Source: Candidatus Oscillochloris fontis (GTDB taxonomy: Bacteria; Chloroflexota; Chloroflexia; Chloroflexales; Chloroflexaceae). From it: a stretch of DNA of 64,000 nucleotides. The stretch spans positions 20,361 to 84,360 of the forward strand of contig NZ_RYFD01000013.1 of assembly GCF_004138135.1 (NCBI RefSeq). Direction: 5' to 3'. Both the position numbers and the translations under genes were made by a program. Shown here one piece after another: positions 19,160-26,327 of this stretch. Every line of letters begins with the position of its first letter. The stretch's first letter is position 1. The notes under the pieces were generated by a model. That model saw only the letters and a program-made list of their open reading frames with translations, did not search any database and was not told the origin of the DNA.

Positions 19160-19915
19160 TTAACCCATCAAGCGTGCCGCCACCTGACGATAGGCGGCAG
19201 TTACTGGGTGATCGGGGAAGCGCAGCGCAAAGACGCCCGCACTTGCCAGGGCCATGAGTTCGTCCGAATGGGGGATGACAGCGGCAACGGGGCAGTTATA
19301 GATCTGCTCCACCCGCTTCCCGACATCGTTCATGTCGTAGGTCTGAGGTACCTTATTGACCATCAACAACAGATGCGGCACATCAAGCTTGCGTGCTACC
19401 TCGACCGTGACCCCAGTGCCCTGGTAGTCCTGCTGGTCGGGGCGCATAATGATCAGCAGCGCATCGGAGATTGCGATGGAGAGTAGGGTCTCCTCGTTCA
19501 GTCCGGGGTGGGTGTCAATCATCAAGACATCGAGATCGAGCGCCTCAACCAGGCGCTGGAAGCCATCGTTGAGCAAGCCCGGATCATAGCCATCGCGTAG
19601 TACGCGCGCGATTTCACCCGCCTTGATACTGGAAGGAATGAGGAAGATCTTCCCGCTGATGGGTGTTCCAAGCTCGTTGGTGACATCATAGGCCGCATCT
19701 TCAATCTCGCACGTCCCCCACAGATAGTCGTTGAGCGAGTGGGCCATATGGTCTTCATCCAGACCAAAGAGGACGTGAATACCCGGAGACTGAATATCGG
19801 TATCAATCACGCCAACACGATAGCCCTGTGCGGCGAGCAGTGCGGTGATATTAGCGGTAGTGTTGGACTTCCCCGTACCGCCACGGAAGGAGTGGACAGA
19901 GATAATCGTCGCCAT
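19160..19915 (-). CDS. ParA/MinD-like ATPase (first of the operon)
   Basis: 251 residues. The deviant Walker A HSFRGGTGKSN carries Arg11 where MinD/ParA proteins have the signature Lys; the catalytic Lys16 is present. VGVIDTDIQSPGIH (switch I region), LDVLMIDTHPGLNEETLLSIAISD (Walker B) and MRPDQQDYQGTGVTVEVA follow. An AGGAG site lies just before the ATG. It is the first gene of the minus-strand operon and the paralogue of the ATPase that ends it, so a heterodimer or an opposing pair is possible. No ParB or MinC/MinE-like partner is seen. Confidence 0.9.
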   Translation of the reverse strand: MATIISVHSFRGGTGKSNTTANITALLAAQGYRVGVIDTDIQSPGIHVLFGLDEDHMAHSLNDYLWGTCEIEDAAYDVTNELGTPISGKIFLIPSSIKAGEIARVLRDGYDPGLLNDGFQRLVEALDLDVLMIDTHPGLNEETLLSIAISDALLIIMRPDQQDYQGTGVTVEVARKLDVPHLLLMVNKVPQTYDMNDVGKRVEQIYNCPVAAVIPHSDELMALASAGVFALRFPDHPVTAAYRQVAARLMG

Positions 19916-20072
19916 CGGAGGCTCCTAGTGGCTCGTTGTTTCAATGGTGAAGGGCAGATCAGATCGGAACGATCCGCTATCTGACCGAACGAGGAGATTG
20001 ATCAGTTTTACCCAAAAACGCTGTGTCTGACAGCATATCACATCGTTATTACACGTATTGCTGCGTATGGTG
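19916..20072 (-). promoter_or_regulatory. Probable promoter region of the six-gene ParA-like operon
   Basis: 157 non-coding bases before the first ATPase gene. An inverted pair CAGATCGGAACGATCCGC-TATCTG is visible near 19958-19983. I could not place convincing -35/-10 boxes. As the only larger gap upstream of the operon, it most likely holds the promoter. Confidence 0.35.
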
Positions 20073-20339
20073 TTAGTCCGTAGCAGCCTTGAGTTGTTCA
20101 ACGAGCGCGATATAGTCGTTTTGCGCCTGTTCTAGAGTTGTGCCCTTGAGTTTGGCCCAGGCATCATACTTGAGCCGGTTGGTCATGTCGAGAATACCGG
20201 GACGGGAGCCACTCACATCGCCCACAGTAGCCTGCTTGTAGAGGGCATACAGCTTCAGCAACTCGTTATTGTCGGGGCGCTTGGGGAGGTTCTTGGCATC
20301 TAGGGCCGCCTGGTCAAACTGAGCGCGCAGGTCACTCAT
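20073..20339 (-). CDS. Acyl-CoA-binding protein
   Basis: 88 residues from the ATG at 20339, which has AAGGAGG six bases upstream; the longer frame was rejected. The ACBP hallmark is complete: LLKLYALYKQATVGDVSGSRPG and the helix LKYDAWAKLKGTTLEQAQNDYIALVEQL, with the Tyr, Lys and Trp that contact CoA. The four-helix bundle binds long-chain acyl-CoA esters in the cytoplasm, acting as a pool and transport protein. It forms a single-gene unit here. ACBPs are patchy in bacteria. Confidence 0.92.
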   Translation of the reverse strand: MSDLRAQFDQAALDAKNLPKRPDNNELLKLYALYKQATVGDVSGSRPGILDMTNRLKYDAWAKLKGTTLEQAQNDYIALVEQLKAATD

Positions 20340-20412
20340 CGTCGCCTCCTTCATAGATTGCTTGCGATTGTGGTTCAATGGTAACACTGATTGCAATACT
20401 GTGTGCAGCCTG

Positions 20413-20620
20413 CCCGATCATCCCGTAGGGGCGAAGCATCGCCTGCCAACTTAGATGATATTCCCCTACCACATGGAGGGCGATGCTTCGCCCCTACAGG
20501 ATATTGAAAGGGGTTCCCCGATCATCCCGTAGGGGCGAAGCATCGCCCGCCAACTTAGATGATATTCCCCTACCACATGGAGGGCGATGCTTCGCCCCTA
20601 CAGGATATTGAAAGGAGACC
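20413..20620. repeat. Tandem 104-base duplication carrying two GTAGGGGCGAAGC repeats
   Basis: Two copies in direct tandem with a period of 104 bases: CCCGATCATCCC leader, full palindromic repeat (20425-20497 and 20529-20601), then GGATATTGAAAGG. The second copy ends inside the ribosome site of the secreted glycosidase gene (GAAAGGAG). Only a few bases differ between copies (for example GCCTGCC versus GCCCGCC), so the duplication is recent. Confidence 0.92.
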
Positions 20621-20623
20621 GCG

Positions 20624-21949
20624 ATGCGCCTCATGCTTCACGCGGACATCCTCATCATAGTGGTGAGTGTGTTGCTCAGCCCGATTCAACCCCCGGTTGT
20701 TGCCCAACAACCATCAACCCAACCCCAGGCACTCCCCCGCGACATGATGGGCATGGTCATCCGCGATCCCTGGTACGATTTCGGTACCTACCCAGGGATG
20801 CCCAACCAACCCAACCGGGTTGCCCAGGATCGCATGGGTCAGGTCTTGGCCGAGGCGGGGGTGCGTTGGGTGCGGTTAGAGTTTTTTGTGCTTGGTGATG
20901 GGCAGGAGGCGCTCAACCAGACCTTTGCGCGCTACGACTACTTTATCAATGAAGTCGCGCCGCGCCACAACTTTAAGATCCTGGCGCTGGTTGGTTTTGG
21001 TATCGTGAATGAGAGCGATGTCCTCGATCCTAATACGGGGATTACCGCTGTCCCATTTTTCGATGATCTACAGTACGGAGGTGGGGTAAATTCCTACATC
21101 AAGCGTTGGCTCACGCGCTCTTTAGCGATAGCGAACCGCTATGGCGCGAAGATCGCCGCCTATGAGGTGCTGAACGAGCAAAACCGCTTGCCGCCGAGCG
21201 GCAAGGCGGTGCCAGCCTACCTCGCGGCGCGCCTACACACCAAGTTCTTCCACCACCTCAAGTTCCCCACCCCTCCCGATGGGGCTGCGTGGCGCAGGAG
21301 TGTTCAGGTGATTATTGGCGGGTTGCACCCCAAGGGCACCTTAGAGAAGGACAGCCCTGGCTACCTGCGCGATAGTGATTACCTGCGCCAGTTGTATGGC
21401 TACAACCTCACTACTGGCCAGATCATCCCGACTGACCCCTTTCCAGCCTACCAGACCCGTTATGGTTTCCTGCCCCTTGACGGGATTGGCTACCACCCCT
21501 ACCCAGAGGAGATCCGGCTCAGTCTTCAGGCCGATGTTGACCTGATCACCGACCGGCTCAATACGCTACGTAACGTCTTAGCCAGCATCAACGATCCCTA
21601 CCGCCCCTTCTGGATCACCGAGATTGGCTACAACACCGCCTTCAAAACCCAAACCGAGGCCGGGCAGGCCGCGTTTATGCGGGCGGTCTATACCACCTTG
21701 GCGGCGCGCCCGGATGTCGCCAGCATCTTCTGGTTCAAGTACGAGGACTTCCCGCCCGCCGATGGCCCCAACGCGCAACGCTGGGGGATTGTGCGGATCA
21801 ACTTCACCGATAATCCGGCATGTCCGGGTGGCGCATGCTACACCGTCAGTGGCGAACCGGCCTCCTACCGCCAGAGTTTTTGGGTCTACCGCGAGTTGGC
21901 CGGGTTGCCGATCTATCGGGTCTATCTGCCGTTGGTGGCGCGTTCCTAA
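20624..21949 (+). CDS. Secreted TIM-barrel glycoside hydrolase (clan GH-A-like)
   Basis: 441 residues. Residues ~1-27 form a signal peptide (hydrophobic ILIIVVSVLL followed by VVAQQP). The body has the clan GH-A layout: acid/base Glu185 in AYEVLNEQN at the end of strand 4 and nucleophile Glu333 in FWITEIGYN at the end of strand 7, with LDGIGYHPYP between. The exact GH family (GH5- or GH39-like) is uncertain. The C-terminus ends YRVYLPLVARS, a tail frequent in secreted Chloroflexota proteins. Its ribosome site AAGGAG is formed at the edge of the upstream 104-base duplication. Probably hydrolyses an extracellular or surface polysaccharide; the substrate is unknown. Confidence 0.8.
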   Translation: MRLMLHADILIIVVSVLLSPIQPPVVAQQPSTQPQALPRDMMGMVIRDPWYDFGTYPGMPNQPNRVAQDRMGQVLAEAGVRWVRLEFFVLGDGQEALNQTFARYDYFINEVAPRHNFKILALVGFGIVNESDVLDPNTGITAVPFFDDLQYGGGVNSYIKRWLTRSLAIANRYGAKIAAYEVLNEQNRLPPSGKAVPAYLAARLHTKFFHHLKFPTPPDGAAWRRSVQVIIGGLHPKGTLEKDSPGYLRDSDYLRQLYGYNLTTGQIIPTDPFPAYQTRYGFLPLDGIGYHPYPEEIRLSLQADVDLITDRLNTLRNVLASINDPYRPFWITEIGYNTAFKTQTEAGQAAFMRAVYTTLAARPDVASIFWFKYEDFPPADGPNAQRWGIVRINFTDNPACPGGACYTVSGEPASYRQSFWVYRELAGLPIYRVYLPLVARS

Positions 21950-22004
21950 CACATTGCGCAGCCACAAGCCAGAATGCTATAATGATCTCCGAAACCATCA
22001 ACAC

Positions 22005-22076
22005 GTAGGGGCGAAGCATCGCCCGTCCAATAGAGTTCGTCTTCCCCGTGCCACATGGTGGGCGATGCTTCGCCCA
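22005..22076. repeat. GTAGGGGCGAAGC palindromic repeat, copy 5 (right end decayed)
   Basis: Left end intact (GTAGGGGCGAAGCATCGCCC). The right end GGGCGATGCTTCGCCCATTC has lost the final CTAC. It lies between the glycosidase and a small hypothetical gene. Confidence 0.9.
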
Positions 22077-22094
22077 TTCTAGAAGAGCCAACCC

Positions 22095-22517
22095 ATGGAT
22101 AGCGCCGCAGCGAGCCAACTTGCCGATACCCTCAGCGCCCACCACCAATCTCTTTGCGACCACGTCTCAGCGCGTCTATTGGCTGAGTACCCGGAGATTG
22201 CGCAGAGCCTGCGCCTTGAAGAGAATTATACGCCGGTACGGCGGCTCTCGGCGGTGGCGGTCGAACGGCTCAATGAACTGGTGCGCGCCATCCTGATCTT
22301 CGACCTGCCCTCGTTAGCCGATCAGGAACTTGAATGGGCGCAGGGTGTTCTACCGCGCAATGGTGTGAAATCTGAACACCAGATGAGTATGGTGCGCTGG
22401 TTCTTTGAAGAGGTGCGCAAACTTCCCATCAGCCCAATCGAGCAGGCGATAGCCCATGAGATCGAACACTACTTCCTTGGGCGGATCAAGCAGATCCACA
22501 AACTGCATGCAATGTAA
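22095..22517 (+). CDS. Hypothetical helical protein
   Basis: 140 residues, not assigned to a family. It is soluble, with no signal peptide, and probably all-helical: LADTLSAHHQSLCDHVSARLLAEYP, then VAVERLNELVRAILIFDLPSL, and a C-terminal VRWFFEEVRKLPISPIEQAIAHEIEHYFLG. This helical repertoire with a conserved-looking His/Trp pattern recalls small sensory helical-bundle domains in Chloroflexota, but nothing decisive is present. Ribosome site AGAAGAG before the ATG. The sigma-factor gene starts ~100 bases further on in the same direction. Confidence 0.6.
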   Translation: MDSAAASQLADTLSAHHQSLCDHVSARLLAEYPEIAQSLRLEENYTPVRRLSAVAVERLNELVRAILIFDLPSLADQELEWAQGVLPRNGVKSEHQMSMVRWFFEEVRKLPISPIEQAIAHEIEHYFLGRIKQIHKLHAM

Positions 22518-22613
22518 CCATCCACCCCATCTCTGCATCTAAACCCACAGAGCGATCCCCAACGGCATGCTATACTACCAATAGCGATCCACCGTTTTCT
22601 GGAGGTAGCGCTC

Positions 22614-23216
22614 GTGCCGGGACCGACGATCACGATCACTGTCTATGATGATGAGCAGCAACTTCTCCAAGGGCTGCGCCATCATGATCCTGACTCTTGC
22701 ACCTGCTTGGTCAAGCGGTTTGCCCCGCTCGTCTATGCGCGGGCCATGCGCCTGGTTGGCGATCCCGATGAGGCCGAGGGGATTCTTCAGACCACCTTCA
22801 TTAAGGCGTGTCATGCGATTGACAACTTTGATGGTACGAGTGGTTTGGGAACCTGGCTCTACCGGATTGCCACTAACGAAGGCTTGATGCACTTGCGCAG
22901 TCGGCGGCAGGCATTGGCGATTGATGACGTGGCGGATACGCTTCAGCCGGAGGATATGCCGGGCAACCGCATGGCATGGCCCGAAGATCCGTTGCGTTCA
23001 ACTCTCGATTCCGAACTGCGTCGCGAGATCGAAGCTGCCATCGCCGAATTGCCCGCCAGCCTACGCTTGGTGGTCACGTTACGCGATATGGAAGGTTTGA
23101 GTACCGAGGAGACGGCTGAACACCTTGGGATCAGCGTTGGTGCAGTGAAGGTGCGCCTGCACCGTGCGCGCCTCAGGCTGCGCGAATCCTTGGCCGCCTA
23201 TATGTCCCGACATTAG
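22614..23216 (+). CDS. ECF-type RNA polymerase sigma factor
   Basis: 200 residues starting at a GTG with GGAGG upstream. Sigma region 2 spans ~20-90 (YARAMRLVGDPDEAEGILQTTFIKA, then LGTWLYRIATNEGLMHLRSRR, the -10 recognising stretch). A ~50-residue linker follows, then region 4 (~140-195) with ELPASLRLVVTLRDMEGLSTEETAEHLGISVGAVKVRLHRARLRLRE, whose helix-turn-helix reads -35 elements. There is no region 3, as expected for ECF sigmas. It is immediately followed by a zinc-finger anti-sigma gene, so it is probably held inactive by that partner. Confidence 0.95.
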   Translation: MPGPTITITVYDDEQQLLQGLRHHDPDSCTCLVKRFAPLVYARAMRLVGDPDEAEGILQTTFIKACHAIDNFDGTSGLGTWLYRIATNEGLMHLRSRRQALAIDDVADTLQPEDMPGNRMAWPEDPLRSTLDSELRREIEAAIAELPASLRLVVTLRDMEGLSTEETAEHLGISVGAVKVRLHRARLRLRESLAAYMSRH

Positions 23217-23241
23217 TTGTCCTGGCAGGAGGAAGGAGACG

Positions 23242-23508
23242 ATGGCTTCGACGCAGCAGAATCAGACCCCATGCCGCTGCGGCGGCCTCGCTTCACAACT
23301 CAGTGCCTATCTGGATGGAGAACTCCCCGCCGATCTTTGTCGCGAACTTGAGCTGCATATCGGCGATTGCCCCGATTGCAAGGTGGTGCTGGATACGCTA
23401 CGTCGCACGGTACAGATCGTGCATGATTTGGCGAGCACCCCCACCGAAATCAGCCTTCCACCGAGCGTCGAGGCGCGTCTATTATCGCGGTTGGGTGGGT
23501 CGGCGTAG
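23242..23508 (+). CDS. Zinc-finger (zf-HC2) anti-sigma factor, soluble
   Basis: 88 residues from the ATG at 23242 (GGAAGGAG upstream), 25 bases after the sigma gene. An N-terminal CRCG pair is followed by LSAYLDGELPADLCRELELHIGDCPDCK, the ZAS/zf-HC2 pattern H-x3-C-x2-C that grips ECF sigma factors. No membrane helix is present, so it is a cytoplasmic, possibly redox-responsive anti-sigma factor. The stop codon TAG (23506-23508) is the first TAG of the hairpin array that follows, so the natural C-terminus may be altered. Confidence 0.9.
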   Translation: MASTQQNQTPCRCGGLASQLSAYLDGELPADLCRELELHIGDCPDCKVVLDTLRRTVQIVHDLASTPTEISLPPSVEARLLSRLGGSA

Positions 23509-23616
23509 AGACGCAAGATATTGCGTCTCTATACGAGACGCAATATTTTGCGTCTCTATACGAGACGTAATATTTTGCGTCTCTATACGAGACGCAAGAT
23601 ATTGCGTCTCTACGCC
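23505..23616. repeat. Four tandem 27-base hairpins (GAGACGCAA...TTGCGTCTC)
   Basis: Four consecutive units with a 27-base period, each a palindrome whose arms are GAGACGCAA/TTGCGTCTC (the third unit has GAGACGTAA), separated by TATAC. The array begins GTAG and ends CTAC like other repeats here. It lies between the stop codons of the convergent anti-sigma and CoADR-like genes and may act as a bidirectional transcription block. Single diverged copies lie at 45510-45537 and 45616-45643. Confidence 0.92.
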
Positions 23617-23622
23617 GTCTTC

Positions 23623-24978
23623 CTATTTTTTCGCTAGGTTCGCCGCAACCAGGATCGGGTCCCACACCGGCGAGAAGGGCGGCGCGTAGGCGAGATCCAA
23701 CTCGCCCACCTGCTCCACCGTCCACCCTGCATGCAGTGCCACCGCGATGATGTCAATCCGCTTCGCGACCCCCTCGCGGCCCACCAACTGCCCACCCAAC
23801 ATCCGCCCGCTGCCCGCCTCGTACACCAACTTGACATGAATGTCGGCGTGGCCCGGCATGTAGTGGGCACGCGAGTTGGCCGTCGCACTGACCGTCTTGA
23901 CCGTGAAGCCCTCGGCTTTAGCACGCGCCTCGGTCAGGCCGGTGCTGGCGGCGGTGGCCTCGAAGATCTTTACCACCGAGGTGCCGACGATCCCGCCGAA
24001 GCGCGCCGCGCCACCGGCGATGTTCTCACCTGCCACCTTGCCCTGCTTGTTCGCGGTGGTGCCCAGCGGTACCCAGGTCGGTTTGCCGGTGACGAGATTG
24101 ATCGCCTCGGCCACATCTCCCGCCGACCAGACATTGGGCAGGTTGGTGCGCTGCTGGTCATCAACTGCGATGGCTCCGGTGGGGCCGATGGTGATCCCCG
24201 CCTGCCGGGCGAGGTTGACGTTGGGGCGCACGCCCACCGCCACGATCACGATCTCGGCGGGGAAGCTGGTTGCTCCGGCGACCACTTCACGCACGCGGTC
24301 ATCACCGTTGATCGCGCTGACCCCCTGGCTGGTCTGGATCACGACCCCCTGACGTTCGAGTTCGGCATGCACATGGCTGGCCATCTCGGCATCGAGGCTG
24401 GGGAGCAGTTGCGGCAGTTGCTCAACAATCGTCAGTTCGATGTCGTGAACTGCTAGTGCCTCAGCCATTTCGAGGCCAATGTAGCCCCCGCCGATGATCA
24501 CGCCCCGGCTGGGGCGGTGTTCGCTGATCCAGGCATGGATCGCCTTGGCATCTTCAACATTGCGTAGCGCAAAGACCCCCGGCAGATCAATGCCGGGGAT
24601 GGGCGGGCGGCTGGGTGAGCCACCTGCTGCAATGAGGAGCTTGTCATAATGCTCTGTGATGATCGTATCCGTCGCTAGGTTGCGTACCTCCAGTGTTTGG
24701 GCTGCCGTATCAATCGCCAAGACCTCGTGGCGTACTAATGCGGTAATCCCCTGCTTGGCAAACTGGGCTGGGGTTCGCACCACCACATCCTCAATCTGGG
24801 CAATCTCGCCCTTGATCGCGTAGGGCAAGCCACACGCCCCATAGCTCACATAGCCGGAGCGCTCATAGGCGATAATATCGAGGTTGGGGTTACTGCGGCG
24901 TGCCTTGGCGGCTGCACTCATCCCGGCTGCGCCACCGCCAATGATGATCACGCGCTCGCGTTGCTGAGGGTTGTTCAT
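23623..24978 (-). CDS. CoA-disulfide reductase / NADH oxidase-family flavoprotein
   Basis: 451 residues. N-terminal FAD site VIIIGGGAAGMSAAA; the redox Cys lies in SYGACGLPY (about residue 49), the single-cysteine signature of CoADR/Nox/Npx proteins. NAD(P)H site VIIGGGYIGLEMAEAL; second FAD contact TNLPNVWSAGDVAEA. The C-terminal dimer domain contains LDLAYAPPFSPVWDP, whose Tyr is one of the two catalytic Tyr of CoA-disulfide reductase. It reduces CoA disulfide or polysulfide with NAD(P)H, or O2 if it is an oxidase; the choice cannot be made by eye. AAAGGAAA before the ATG. It follows the DUF89 gene behind two hairpins. Confidence 0.88.
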   Translation of the reverse strand: MNNPQQRERVIIIGGGAAGMSAAAKARRSNPNLDIIAYERSGYVSYGACGLPYAIKGEIAQIEDVVVRTPAQFAKQGITALVRHEVLAIDTAAQTLEVRNLATDTIITEHYDKLLIAAGGSPSRPPIPGIDLPGVFALRNVEDAKAIHAWISEHRPSRGVIIGGGYIGLEMAEALAVHDIELTIVEQLPQLLPSLDAEMASHVHAELERQGVVIQTSQGVSAINGDDRVREVVAGATSFPAEIVIVAVGVRPNVNLARQAGITIGPTGAIAVDDQQRTNLPNVWSAGDVAEAINLVTGKPTWVPLGTTANKQGKVAGENIAGGAARFGGIVGTSVVKIFEATAASTGLTEARAKAEGFTVKTVSATANSRAHYMPGHADIHVKLVYEAGSGRMLGGQLVGREGVAKRIDIIAVALHAGWTVEQVGELDLAYAPPFSPVWDPILVAANLAKK

Positions 24979-25031
24979 GGTGTTTAGGTTTCCTTTTTAT
25001 TGGTATCGCTCGAAACCCACGAAGGTGGGGT

Positions 25032-25054
25032 CTGGGGCGGCGAAGCCGCCCCAG
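25032..25054. repeat. GGCGGC-GAA-GCCGCC hairpin (short arms)
   Basis: CTGGGGCGGC, loop GAA, GCCGCCCCAG: 10-base perfect arms. On the plus strand it is followed by a T-rich stretch (ATATTTTTTG), but no plus-strand gene ends here. Confidence 0.8.
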
Positions 25055-25060
25055 GATATT

Positions 25061-25105
25061 TTTTGTCGAGGGTTTGGCGGCGAAGCCGCCAAACCCTTGA
25101 CAAAA
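25061..25105. repeat. GGCGGC-GAA-GCCGCC hairpin (long arms)
   Basis: 21-base arms around GAA with a single mismatch. The outer part TTTTGTC...GACAAAA and inner TTTGGCGGC/GCCGCCAAA pair. Same core as 25032-25054 and 31182-31220, but different outer arms. Confidence 0.85.
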
Positions 25106-25150
25106 TCGCCTGAGTTTTCCAGAAATATGATGCGTTACGCCCATCAATTG

Positions 25151-26296
25151 TTACCCCGCCCAAAACTGAATCACCCCCCAGCGCCCGCTGGTCATCCATT
25201 CGGCATCTTGCTGGGCAACGGCGTGGCTGCGCTCAGGCGGAATGCCGACGACGATCTCGGATTTGCAGGTACGCAGGAGCAGCAGCGGGGCCGGGGTGTA
25301 GGTAAGAATCTCTTGGAGCGGCGTGGTGGTCGGCCAGTGGAGATCCCCGAACCAGCGCCGGTAGTTGGCATCGCCCTTACTGATCAGCAACCCCGACTGG
25401 CTCAGGTCATTGCGGAGGGCGACGGGCATCTCCCAACCGGGGAGCGGCGAGGTCCAATACCAGTCGTCGCGCAGCGCGATGCGCCCATCGGCGAGGGCGG
25501 CGAGCAGGCGCTGGCCCGCCGCAGCGGCAGCGGCGTCTTCGTGCTGGCTCAGCCAACCGACCGTGGTTTGCACATCCACCACTAGCGCGTCGGAGACGAA
25601 GGTGGGGTGGGGTTTAGCGTGGATCACCAGTTGTATTCCCTGGCTGAGCAGCAGATCGGCGAGTAGCAGATCATGGACGAGTTCACTGCCAACATTATCG
25701 AGGATCAGATCAACCCGCGCATCGCGGCTCGCCAGAGCGCCAAGGTGCGCCACGGCACGCGGGGTATCATCGGCGAGGATGTGGGTACCACCGGGGTTCT
25801 CGTTCTCACCGGCGGGCCAGAGGCTCAGATCGGCTTGGTTGCCCCACAGAGAAGCGGCTAGGGCCGCACTGAGATCGCAGGGCAGGCCGGAGAGTACGAA
25901 CTCCTCCAAGGCCAGCCGCTTCTGCACCGCGTAGGGGTCAGCATAGAAACCGGGGCCAGGTTGGAAGTAGCCGGTCGCTTCCAGAATACGCCGGTACATC
26001 GCGGTCTCGGCAAAGAACCAAGGCACATCGAGCCAGTTCTGGCCCGCGTAGGGGTCACAGTAGGCATTCCAGAGCGCCAGATCGGGGGCGCTCCTATCGT
26101 GGGGGGCACGGACGGGCGCGTGCGGAATCTCCTCGGCCAAGGCCAACACCGCCTGGGCCGCCTCAGGCGTAAGGCTATTCTCGCGCAACACGCGGCGCAC
26201 CGTAGCGGGCATGCGCCGCACTACCGTGTCGTGGGCGAAGGAGCCGATGTCAGCACCGCGTAGCGGCGGTGGGAGAGAAGCAGGTTGATGTCTCAT
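25151..26296 (-). CDS. DUF89/ARMT1-family damage-control phosphatase
   Basis: 381 residues. Family marks: the N-terminal helical region with RMPATVRRVLREN, SLWGNQADLSLW, the metal-binding LILDNVGSELVHDLLLADLL (Asp and Asn of the active site), IHAKPHPTFVSDA, and the C-terminal LLISKGDANYRRWFGD with the lysine/aspartate of the catalytic site. DUF89 proteins are Mn2+/Ni2+-dependent phosphatases acting on sugar phosphates and damaged metabolites. It starts 31 bases after the TreY stop, so it belongs to the alpha-glucan/trehalose transcription unit; removal of stray phosphosugars, possibly in maltose-1-phosphate metabolism, is an inference. Confidence 0.85.
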   Translation of the reverse strand: MRHQPASLPPPLRGADIGSFAHDTVVRRMPATVRRVLRENSLTPEAAQAVLALAEEIPHAPVRAPHDRSAPDLALWNAYCDPYAGQNWLDVPWFFAETAMYRRILEATGYFQPGPGFYADPYAVQKRLALEEFVLSGLPCDLSAALAASLWGNQADLSLWPAGENENPGGTHILADDTPRAVAHLGALASRDARVDLILDNVGSELVHDLLLADLLLSQGIQLVIHAKPHPTFVSDALVVDVQTTVGWLSQHEDAAAAAAGQRLLAALADGRIALRDDWYWTSPLPGWEMPVALRNDLSQSGLLISKGDANYRRWFGDLHWPTTTPLQEILTYTPAPLLLLRTCKSEIVVGIPPERSHAVAQQDAEWMTSGRWGVIQFWAG

Positions 26297-26327
26297 GCCG
26301 AAAGTGTAGCATATTCATCAGATGTCG

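Noticed and set aside
23505..23616. CRISPR-like array of four short repeats.
   Set aside because: Units are contiguous self-complementary 27-mers without spacers, and no cas genes are nearby.
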